From Flavobacteriales bacterium (GTDB lineage Bacteria > Bacteroidota > Bacteroidia > NS11-12g > UBA9320): 64,000 nt of DNA. The notes under the pieces were generated by a model that had not been told where the DNA came from, searched no databases, and worked only from the letters and a program-made list of their open reading frames with translations. Shown here piece by piece: positions 18,164 through 25,860 of the stretch; position 1 is the stretch's first letter, and every line of letters starts with the position of its first letter. Where the stretch lies: positions 992,001-1,056,000 of the forward strand of contig JACJZU010000001.1 of NCBI GenBank assembly GCA_020635435.1. The letters run 5' to 3'. Made by a program: the position numbers and the translations under genes.

Positions 18164-20155
18164 ATGTCTGAAGCAAAACGCCATCTGGTAACCTGCGCCC
18201 TGCCATACGCGAACGGGCCGATCCATATAGGGCATTTGGCCGGGTGCCTTTTGCCCAGTGATATTTATGTTCGCCACTTACGCAAGCAGGGCAAAGATGT
18301 CCTTTTTGTAAGTGGAACGGACGAACACGGTGTACCCATTACGCTGAGAGCCCGGAAGGAAGGAGTTACACCCCAGGAGATCGTTGACAGGTTCCATACC
18401 CAGATCAGGGAAAGTTTGGAGCAATGGGGACTTCAATTTGACAATTTCAGCAGAACAAGTACCGAACTTCACAAAAGATCGGCACAGGAGTTCTTTACAA
18501 CGCTTTACAACGCCGGGGTATTCACGGAACAGACGAACGAACAGTACTTCGATGAGGAGGCAGGTCAGTTTCTGGCAGATAGGTACATTGTGGGTACATG
18601 TCCGAAATGTGGAAATGAAAATGCATACGGCGACCAATGTGAAAGGTGCGGTTCCTCACTCAGTCCCAGGGATCTGATCAATCCGAGGTCGGCGCTCACG
18701 GGTAATCTGCCTGTTCTGAGGGAAACGAAAAACTGGTTCTTGCCTCTCGATAAGCTTCAGGATGAGTTTCTGAATGCATTCATAGCTTCCCGGGAGGGGC
18801 AATGGAAGGCGCATGTGCTCGGGCAATGCAAGAGTTGGTTGAAGGATGGACTTCGACCACGCGCCATGACCCGCGATCTGGATTGGGGGGTACCGGTACC
18901 CCTTCCTGATCTGAAGGATAAAGTGCTTTATGTGTGGTTTGATGCGCCCATTGGATATATTAGTGCAACGAGGGAGATACGCGACGATTGGGAATTATGG
19001 TGGAAGAATTCCGAAACGGAGCTTACCCATTTCATTGGAAAGGACAATATCGTTTTCCATTGCATCATCTTTCCGGCCATGTTACATGCCCATGGAGGGT
19101 ACATACAGCCAACACATGTTCCCGCCAATGAATTTCTGAACCTGGAAGGCTCCAAAATTTCTACAAGTAGAGATTATGCTGTTTGGTTGCATGAGTATCT
19201 GAGAGATCTGCCGGGAAGGAATGATGAGTTGCGCTATGTGCTCACTTCCATTATGCCGGAAACGGCTGATGCTGATTTCAGTTGGAAAGATTATCAGGCA
19301 AGGGTGAACAATGAACTCGTGGCTATCGTAGGGAATTGGGTGAATCGGGTGGTGGTACTTACCCAGAAGTATTTTGAAGGTTCGATACCTGAAGCCCGGG
19401 TTGATGAGGAGGTGCTGCAGGATGCATTGCATTGGGTTCAAAAGGCAGAGGATTCGACCGATCAGTTCCGGTTCAGAGATGCGCAGTCGGAATTGCTTCA
19501 GATAGCCCGTTTGGGTAATAAGTATTTGCAGGAACAGGCCCCCTGGATGAGGATCAAGGAAGAAGGCGGTTTGCAGGACGTGCGGAACTGCTTGTATACC
19601 TCGCTCAAACTTGTTTGGACGTTCGGAAACGCAATAGAACCCTTCCTGCCGGAGACAAGTGTCCGTATAAAGGCAATTTTCGGCAACTTGGAACCGGCCT
19701 TTGGGATGAAGCTTGCAGATCTCGGCCTGCTTTTCAAAAAGATCGAAGATGAAGAGATACAGCCTCAGGTCGATAAACTTGCACAACCCGTAATTGAGGA
19801 ATCCATGGAGGAAGAAATACAGCTCAAACCGGCTATAGCATATGATGATTTTGCAAAGCTCGATCTGCGCGTAGGTATGATCACAGCAGCGACCAAGGTG
19901 CCCAAGGCGGATAAATTATTGGAATTGAAGCTGGATATGGGATTTGAACAACGCACGGTTGTTTCGGGCATTGCCGAGCATTTCAATCCGGATGAGGTAA
20001 TCGGAAAACAGGTTATCGTGGTAGCCAATCTGGCACCTCGAAAACTGCGCGGGATTGAAAGTCAAGGTATGATCCTGATGGCGGAGGACAAGGACGGCAG
20101 ACTTGAATTTGCCTCCCCACTTACCGTTGTTGGCAATGGATCGATCGTTTCCTGA
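18164..20155 (+). CDS. metG: methionyl-tRNA synthetase
   Basis: A 663-residue class I synthetase that charges tRNA-Met in the cytoplasm. The HIGH motif appears as HIGH in PYANGPIHIGH near residue 20, and KISTS (331-335) is the KMSKS equivalent. A zinc knuckle is formed by C146, C149, C159 and C162. The C-terminal ~100 residues (from ~560, AKLDLRVGMI...) form the EMAP/Trbp111-like tRNA-binding and dimerisation domain fused to the enzyme, as in many Bacteroidota. It is immediately followed by the mobile island, whose left edge is only ~30 bp beyond the stop. Confidence 0.97.
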   Translation: MSEAKRHLVTCALPYANGPIHIGHLAGCLLPSDIYVRHLRKQGKDVLFVSGTDEHGVPITLRARKEGVTPQEIVDRFHTQIRESLEQWGLQFDNFSRTSTELHKRSAQEFFTTLYNAGVFTEQTNEQYFDEEAGQFLADRYIVGTCPKCGNENAYGDQCERCGSSLSPRDLINPRSALTGNLPVLRETKNWFLPLDKLQDEFLNAFIASREGQWKAHVLGQCKSWLKDGLRPRAMTRDLDWGVPVPLPDLKDKVLYVWFDAPIGYISATREIRDDWELWWKNSETELTHFIGKDNIVFHCIIFPAMLHAHGGYIQPTHVPANEFLNLEGSKISTSRDYAVWLHEYLRDLPGRNDELRYVLTSIMPETADADFSWKDYQARVNNELVAIVGNWVNRVVVLTQKYFEGSIPEARVDEEVLQDALHWVQKAEDSTDQFRFRDAQSELLQIARLGNKYLQEQAPWMRIKEEGGLQDVRNCLYTSLKLVWTFGNAIEPFLPETSVRIKAIFGNLEPAFGMKLADLGLLFKKIEDEEIQPQVDKLAQPVIEESMEEEIQLKPAIAYDDFAKLDLRVGMITAATKVPKADKLLELKLDMGFEQRTVVSGIAEHFNPDEVIGKQVIVVANLAPRKLRGIESQGMILMAEDKDGRLEFASPLTVVGNGSIVS

Positions 20156-20244
20156 CCCAGCGAATAATGCCTTCTTAGAAGGAGGAGGTGAGGTGGTCCC
20201 CTTCGTCAAACAGTTTTATCTTGGTTTAAAGTTACTATTTCTTT

Positions 20245-21068
20245 TCAAGCTGCCAAATGATACACCTGGGAAGGAGTTTTGTACTCCAAAGCGGAATGGT
20301 CTCTTCGCAGGTTGTAATACTCAATGAACTCTCTGCAAGCTTGTTCTACCTGGTGTCCGTTGTTGAGTTCTTGTAGGTATAGCTTCTCATATTTGATGGT
20401 TCTGAAGAACCGCTCGATGTAGACATTGTCGATAGCTCTTCCTTTCCCGTCCATGGATATTTGTATAGTTTGGTGAGATTTAATGAATTTTACGTACTCC
20501 TCTGAGATAAACTGACTGCCTTGATCTGTGTTTATGATCTCAGGTTTCCCATAGATTGCAAAGGCCTCTTGTAAGAGTGCAATGACCCAGGACGTTTCCA
20601 TGGTGTTGGACAGACTCCAACCCACTATATATCTGCTCTTTAAGTCGATGATGGCCAATAAATACATATACCCGGTCTTCATAGGGATGTAACTGATGTC
20701 CATAGCCCACACCTGATTCACGCGTTCGATGTTCAGGTTCCTTAGCAGGTATGGGTATTTGTATTGTGCAGGGTCAATAATGGTGGTTCTTGGACGGCAA
20801 TAGACGGTCTTCAAGCGCATCACCTCCATCAAACGACGTGTACGGCCGACATCATAGCCTCGCTTAGACAGTTCTTTACACATCCTGCGCGTGCCTCGTG
20901 GGATCCTCGATATACAGTTCATCCAGAATACGCATCATCTCCAGCTCTTTGCTCGGTACACCTTTGGGAACATAATACAAACGGCTTCGCGATCCTGCAC
21001 TGATGTGCTATAGGGATCTCTGAGCCCTCCAACTCTACGAGTTGCACCTTGTCTTTGGTCGACATCAT
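20245..21068 (-). pseudogene. IS3 transposase OrfB, frameshifted
   Basis: This is the DDE integrase-like half of an IS3-family transposase. The C-terminal 225 residues are intact, with WAMDISYI (first Asp), IINTDQGSQF (second Asp) and the catalytic Glu in ...IERFFRTIKYE. The N-terminal portion (from the ATG at 21068) continues in other frames (RLYYVPKG..., KELEMMRILDELYIEDPTRHA), needing at least two frame changes to join, and the total of 824 nt is not a multiple of three. It would normally be made by -1 frameshifting from orfA. It is probably inactive unless the shifts are sequence errors. Confidence 0.8.
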
Positions 21069-21691
21069 TTGAGTTTTTTTTTGTACCAGTTGTTCTCAAA
21101 ATTTAACACACCTATTTGCCGAAAGAGCTCGTCTCGCTCCGATTTGAGTTGATCCAACTCTTCATTGAGCTTCTTGTCGTTTTCAAAAACTGAGGCACTC
21201 TGCTCCAAAAACTGTTTCTTCCACTGGACTATCTGAGTAGGGTGTAGCCCATACTCCTGGGCAAGCTCAGATACAGTTTTAATTTGTATGACTAATCTTC
21301 TTGTCTAACAAAGTTGTTAAAACTAAATTAGATAAAAATAAGAAGATGGAATCAACTAATTTAGGCCGTATGACGGCCAAGGATCCAAAAGAGAAGCTTG
21401 CACGTAAAAGATTAAGTGTGCTGAAGTTGGCGGAAAATCTGGGTAACATCACAGAGGCATGTAAGCGATCTGGTATGGATCGCACAAGTTTCTATGCCTG
21501 GAAAAAGCGTTTTGAGGAGCATGGCTTAGAGGGATTGAAAGACTTACCTCCTATCCATCACACCCATCCCCAGACGACCTCTGCAGAGGTAGAACAAAAG
21601 ATCATTGCTCTGAGTCAGGAGCATCCGGGATGGGGTTGCATCAAGCTTAGTGACATGCTCAAACTTCAGAACATTGGTGTTAGCTCTCCTA

Positions 21692-22978
21692 GAGAGTGTT
21701 TCAATAACTGTGTCAACTAGTTTCAAACGATATATTAATTTGACACATGGAAAAGAAAGAAAAATTTGATTTTGAAGCCTTCAAGAAGTCGGCTGCTCAG
21801 CGGTTGAAGCAGGGCGAGAGTTTATTGGGCAAGGAAGGAGTATTAACGCCACTTCTACGAGATTTTCTGGAAGAGGCTTTGGCTGGTGAACTCGAAGCTC
21901 ATATCGAGGAGGAAGACAAGCCCAACCGTAAGAACGGCAAAGGCAGGAAAGTGCTGAAGACTTCTTTGGGTACTGTAGAGATTGCGACTCCTCGCGATCG
22001 CAATGGCTCCTTTGAACCGGAGCTTGTTCCCAAACGTCAACGTAGCTTGGGTGTCGATCTTGATCGTCGATCCTGGCACTATATGCACGAGGCGCAAGCT
22101 ACGGCGACATTAGTGATCACCTGCAAGAGCTTTATGGCTTGGACGTATCTGCAACAACCGTGAGCAGGGTGACTGATAAGATCTTGCCATTGGTGCAAGA
22201 ATGGCGCAACAGACCCTGAACAGGTTTATCCCTTTGTTTGGCTGGATGCCATCCATTACAAAGTACGTCATGAAGGCCGTGTTATCAACCGTGCCGTACT
22301 GTATAATAGGGCTAAACCAAGAGGGTTACAAAGAACTTCTGGGATGTATATTGAGAGAATGAAGGGCTAAATTCTGGCTTCAGGTACTCACCGATCTACA
22401 TAACAGAGGTGTCGAGGATATCTTCATTGCCAGTATCGACAACTTGACCGGCTTTGCAGATGCCATTGAGTCTATCTTCCCCTACACGGAAGTTCAGCTC
22501 TGTATTGTGCATCAGATCCGCAACTCACAGAAGTACCTGTCCTACAAAGACGTGAAGGCTTTTATGACCGATTTAAAACCGGTCTACAAAGCCACTACCA
22601 AAGAGCAGGCAGAAAAATACCTGACCAATTAGAGTCCAACTGGGGCTTTAAATACCCAAAGGTCATCGACTCCTGGCGTAAAAACTGGCCCAGGCTCTCC
22701 AATTACTTCCAATACACTCCGGATATCCGCAGGATTATTTACACAACAAACATCATTGAGGGATTCCACAGACAAATCCGGAATGTAACCAAGAGCAAAG
22801 GAGCCTTTACCTCTGAAGACGCGCTGATGAAGCTGCTCTTCCTGGCTCAGGAGAATATTTGCGCCAAGTGGAACAGGCCGGTACACAATTGGAATCAAAC
22901 ACTAGCACAACTTTCAATTATTTTTGGAGATAGACTTAAACTGAATATCTGAATTGACACAGTTAATGGAACACATCC
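21692..22978 (+). mobile_element. IS256-like insertion sequence inside the IS481-like transposase
   Basis: A 1287-bp element with 25-bp imperfect terminal inverted repeats (20 of 25 matching; inner part ATAACTGTGTCAA on the left against TTAACTGTGTCAA on the right, complement). An exact 8-bp target duplication CTCTCCTA lies at 21684-21691 and 22979-22986, the size typical for IS256. It is the innermost and therefore most recent insertion of the nest. Confidence 0.88.
21747..22952 (+). pseudogene. IS256-family (mutator-type) transposase, multiply frameshifted
   Basis: The N terminus reads cleanly (LLTPLLRDFLEEAL-like, AHIEEEDKPNRKNGKG, TLGTVEIATPRDRNGSFEPE) to about 22070. The remainder is recognisable only by switching frame: YARGASYGDISDHLQELYG, then YPFVWLDAIHYKVR, then DIFIASIDNLTGFADAI and VQLCIVHQIRNS, then the C terminus TTNIIEGFHRQIRN to the TGA at 22950. 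At least four frame changes and internal stops are needed, so it cannot make an active transposase as written. Confidence 0.85.
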
Positions 22979-23889
22979 CTCTCCTACTGTTCAGAAAATC
23001 CTTATACGGCACAATATGGCCTCCAAATACGATCGACTCATGCGACTGGAGGAACGTCATCTTCAAGAGGGGCTTGAGTTGACTCAAGAACAGATCAAAC
23101 AGATCGAGAAAATGAACCCTGCCTTTGGAGAACGCCACGTAGAGTCCTCAAAACCGGGAGAGTTACTCAGCCAGGACACCAAAATGGTAGGCACAATTTC
23201 GGGCATAGGTAGAGTTTATTTGCATTGTGTGGTCGACACCTATTCCTCCTTTGGATTCGGCATTCTGCATACATCCAAACAGCCTGAGGCAGCCGTTTCC
23301 GTATTATACAACGATGTCCTGCCTATATACAAAGAGTGGGGGATTGATATTGAAACTCTACTGACCGATAATGGCAGAGAATTCTGTGGAACCGATGCAC
23401 ATCCCTACGAATTATTTCTGCAACTCAACGACATTGAACATCGAAGAACACAGGTCCGACGCCCACAATCTAATGGTTTTGTTGAACGATTTATACGAAC
23501 CGTCAAAGAAGAATTCATAGTAGCAGCATTCCGTAAAACATTGTACACCAACGTGGATGATCTACAGTATGACTTTGATCGTTGGTTAGAACATTACAAT
23601 TATGAAAGACCACATAGAGGGTACCGAAATCTTGGAAAGAGACCTTATGACACGATCAAGAAATTTATAATTACAAAGAAAAAATAATGTTAGTCATCAA
23701 GGTTAGTTGTACATTTAATTCCTTTGATTGCCTCTAAGGCTACTTCAGCTTTGAAGGCTGAACTGAATGTTCGTTTGGTTCTCTTCATTGGGTTGCAATT
23801 TATATTCTTGAAATTACTGTCCAACTTTATGGGACCACCTCAATTTAGACTGTAGCGGCGCTGCCTATAGCTGTGTTCCATCGACACCG

Positions 23890-25161
23890 TTAATTTGGTA
23901 CGAATACCACCGAGATCTGATTTACATTCTCTGATCTCCAGTATTCATCACCGAAAAGATACCCGTAGGTCAATCTAAGTGCCCTTCCAAATGCAAACCC
24001 ACATTCTAGTTTATGCATAAACATCCCTCGATTCCTGATGCTGGAGTTCTTATCAATTCCAAGGTAGTCATAATACTGACTACTTCCACGTAGGTATCCA
24101 AAAGATACATCACCAAGGATAGCAATGTCACCTTTATAACCGTTATATACTAATCCCATATTGACATATGGATTAGCCATTAGATTGACGTCGTTATCAA
24201 GGGTGCCAAGACGTGGGACATCAATTCCAAATTTGACGTTTGCAGTCGAGTGCAGATCCAGAATGCCTTCAGATGTATTTGTATAGTGAAAGATTGGTGA
24301 GGACAGTTTCCCTACTACATTGCCTCCACCTGCTATAATCCTTTGAAGTGCATCTTCTTTTAAGTCATCTGAACCAATAGCATTGGTGTCTGGGGCGGTT
24401 GAATTCATCACTGTGCTAACGGAAAATCTGACATAAGGAAAATAATCCTTGAATAGTTCGGTTGTTACAACCGGCACTCCATTTTGATTAAAGTTGAGTC
24501 CATAATTGTTTAAGAATCGGTTTTGTTTGCCTTCCAAGTTGTTTTCGTAGAATAATGATGTCCTAAGGGATTTATCTTTTCCTTTTCCTACACCAAACAC
24601 CAGTTTTCGTGTATTTCTATACTTAAAGAAGTATTCTACGGATAGATTGTGGGCATCATTGATGCTGTCTACATATATGTCCCATATTCTTTCCCTTTGC
24701 CTTTCAATATCGAGTTGGTCGTCAGTGCCCTGGGGGTTGTCAGCCACGGTCACTTCAAATTGTCGTAAGTTTCTTCTTTCTCTCAGTGAATTCTCTATAT
24801 TTTTCATCCATACCGCCATTCCTAAGTAGTAGTCTTCATATTCACCATTTTTTCCACCGATATAGTGTTTCGTACTGTCGTAATAGATAAAATACCTTCG
24901 GTTTTGGAATTTATTCACGCGTGTTTTGTATTTTTTTTCTTCTTTACGGAGCTTTGAAAATCTGCGTACATAGGTGATGGAAGCGCGTGTGTCTATCAGG
25001 CTATCCAGACCACGTTGAGTGAAGATTTTGGTAATGTGGACGGGGTCCATTCTTGCCGTTGATTTGTCTATTGTGCTAATCTTAAGGGTTTCAGACTGGG
25101 CACTAACAATCAGAGAGGTGCAAGCAAGAGTAATCAGAAGTACGATAGTGTTTTTCATCAA
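23890..25161 (-). CDS. exported protein of unknown function, cargo between the two IS3 copies
   Basis: A 423-residue protein I do not recognise. The signal peptide (1-21) ends in SAQ. Residues ~65-130 are rich in charge and Tyr (RRFSKLRKEEKKYKTR). The C-terminal ~200 residues look like alternating amphipathic beta strands (VNLMANPYVNMGLVYNGY..., GDVSFGYLRGSS, ALRLTYGYLF), ending VVFVPN, which suggests an outer-membrane barrel or beta-rich periplasmic protein. The coding sequence looks more AT-rich than flanking chromosomal genes. It is the only gene between the IS3 copies, so it is a candidate passenger gene. Confidence 0.65.
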   Translation of the reverse strand: MMKNTIVLLITLACTSLIVSAQSETLKISTIDKSTARMDPVHITKIFTQRGLDSLIDTRASITYVRRFSKLRKEEKKYKTRVNKFQNRRYFIYYDSTKHYIGGKNGEYEDYYLGMAVWMKNIENSLRERRNLRQFEVTVADNPQGTDDQLDIERQRERIWDIYVDSINDAHNLSVEYFFKYRNTRKLVFGVGKGKDKSLRTSLFYENNLEGKQNRFLNNYGLNFNQNGVPVVTTELFKDYFPYVRFSVSTVMNSTAPDTNAIGSDDLKEDALQRIIAGGGNVVGKLSSPIFHYTNTSEGILDLHSTANVKFGIDVPRLGTLDNDVNLMANPYVNMGLVYNGYKGDIAILGDVSFGYLRGSSQYYDYLGIDKNSSIRNRGMFMHKLECGFAFGRALRLTYGYLFGDEYWRSENVNQISVVFVPN

Positions 25162-25860
25162 TAATGGAGTTTAGTATGTCGGAATATACACATGTTATTT
25201 CACTTCAGCCATGTGTCCTTTTCGGGTTCATTCTGAGAGTGAGAATTCAGTTGTAGGTATACAGTAGTATGATTTCTTGCCTTCATGAATACTCTTTATG
25301 GTTAGCAATTAATCGTTAATCATTGTGGGCGAATCTGTTCTCTGATGATTTAGATGCTTGAGATTGATTTACATGTTAGATCTGTATTGATTTCTAGCAA
25401 GGGTCAGTACATTTATACTATGCGTTATGAGTTGAGGTGGTCCCCTTCGTCAAACAGTTTTATCTTGGTTTAAAGTTACTATTTCTTTTCAAGCTGCCAA
25501 ATGATACGCCTGGGAAGGAGTTTTGTACTCCAAAGCGGAATGGTCTCTTCGCAGGTTGTAATTTATCTTCTTGAAATTACTGTCCAACTTTTTGGGACCA
25601 CCTCAGAGGGGTCTCCCGGGGAGTGCTCTTTGCTGTGCCTTTTGAGCAGGTACCGATAGCTCGCAAATAGAATTTGGCCAAATCTGAAGCTATTTTCAAA
25701 GGACGAATCGGGGCAGTTGTACAAGTTTCTTCTCGAGAAATGACTTTAGTGCGATCATAGGGCTACACCAGGATTAGGATCCGGAGTTTGTTCGATAGTT
25801 AGCATTGGTCCGTAATATTACTGTAACATTGCCGGGTCGAATTCTTAACTCAGCAACTGT
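25162..25860. other. gene-free stretch containing the 173-bp IS3 remnant
   Basis: About 700 bp without a gene. 25162-25432 is AT-rich sequence upstream of the cargo gene with no clear promoter match or RNA. 25433-25605 is the deleted IS3 copy. 25606-25860 is the presumed chromosomal flank leading to the Na/Pi cotransporter gene; a TAACATTG box near 25821 is one mismatch from TAnnTTTG and is the best promoter candidate there. Confidence 0.5.
25433..25605 (-). mobile_element. MITE-like 173-bp internally deleted IS3 copy
   Basis: It has the same ends as the full element (TGAGGTGGTCCC ... GGGACCACCTCA). The first ~129 bp match 20189-20317 with a single visible difference, and the last ~44 bp match the right end at 23800-23842 with two differences. 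The deletion joins GGTTGTAA from the left part to the sequence following GGTTGCAA in the right part, so it probably arose by recombination between these near-identical 8-bp repeats. It has no coding capacity but retains both ends, so a full-length copy could in principle move it. Confidence 0.85.

Larger units (their letters stand above)
21346..23687 (+). pseudogene. IS481-like transposase, interrupted by an IS256-like element
   Basis: Two segments, 21346-21691 and 22987-23687, join perfectly in frame (346 + 701 = 1047 nt, 348 residues) once the IS256-like element and one 8-bp duplication are removed. The N-terminal part is a helix-turn-helix (ITEACKRSGMDRTSFYAWKK). The C-terminal part is an rve integrase core with Asp in HCVVDTYSSF, Asp in LLTDNGREFC and Glu in SNGFVERFIRT. 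I chose ATG 21346 over an upstream TTG at 21301. Apart from the insertion, the gene carries no other lesion. Confidence 0.85.
21285..23713 (+). mobile_element. IS481-like insertion sequence inside IS3 orfA
   Basis: The 25-bp imperfect terminal inverted repeats (19 of 25 matching) begin TGTATGACTAATC on the left and TGTACAACTAACC on the right (complement). A 7-bp target duplication TTTAATT lies at 21278-21284 and 23714-23720. Without the IS256-like insertion and its duplication it is 1134 bp, in the normal IS481 range. It carries one transposase gene on the plus strand. Confidence 0.85.
21065..23788 (-). pseudogene. IS3 OrfA, split by the IS481-like insertion
   Basis: OrfA begins at 23788 (MKRTKRTFSSAFKAEVALEA...), is interrupted after codon 25 by the IS481-like element, and resumes at 21277 with TVSELAQEYGLHPTQIVQWK, ending at TGA 21065-21067. 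Removing the insertion and one copy of the 7-bp duplication restores an in-frame 95-residue protein with a helix-turn-helix. Just before the stop is a run of nine A on the coding strand (21074-21082), the expected slippery site for -1 frameshifting into orfB, whose ATGs overlap the stop. Confidence 0.8.
20189..23842 (-). mobile_element. IS3-family insertion sequence, interrupted by an IS481-like element
   Basis: The ends are TGAGGTGGTCCC at 20189 and its complement GGGACCACCTCA ending at 23842. The coding strand is minus: orfA starts near the right end and orfB ends near the left end. Removing the 2436 bp of inserted IS481-like element plus one target duplication leaves about 1218 bp, the normal IS3 size. 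The outer left flank is GAGG and the right flank is ATTT, so this copy has no duplication of its own. Confidence 0.85.
20185..25609. mobile_element. probable composite transposon bounded by two IS3-family copies
   Basis: Two directly oriented copies of one IS3-family element (20189-23842 with nested insertions, and the deleted copy 25433-25605) bracket about 1.6 kb holding one exported-protein gene. The sequence GAGG precedes the left end (20185-20188) and follows the right end (25606-25609), consistent with the 3-4 bp duplications made by IS3 elements. The inner flanks (ATTT at 23843 and GAGT before 25433) match neither each other nor GAGG. This is what movement of the whole unit would leave. 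The left flank is G-rich, so a chance match cannot be excluded. Confidence 0.5.

Noticed and set aside
20165..20185. Terminator after metG (CCTTCTTAGAAGG palindrome)
   Set aside because: The stem is only 6 bp around one base and no T run follows.
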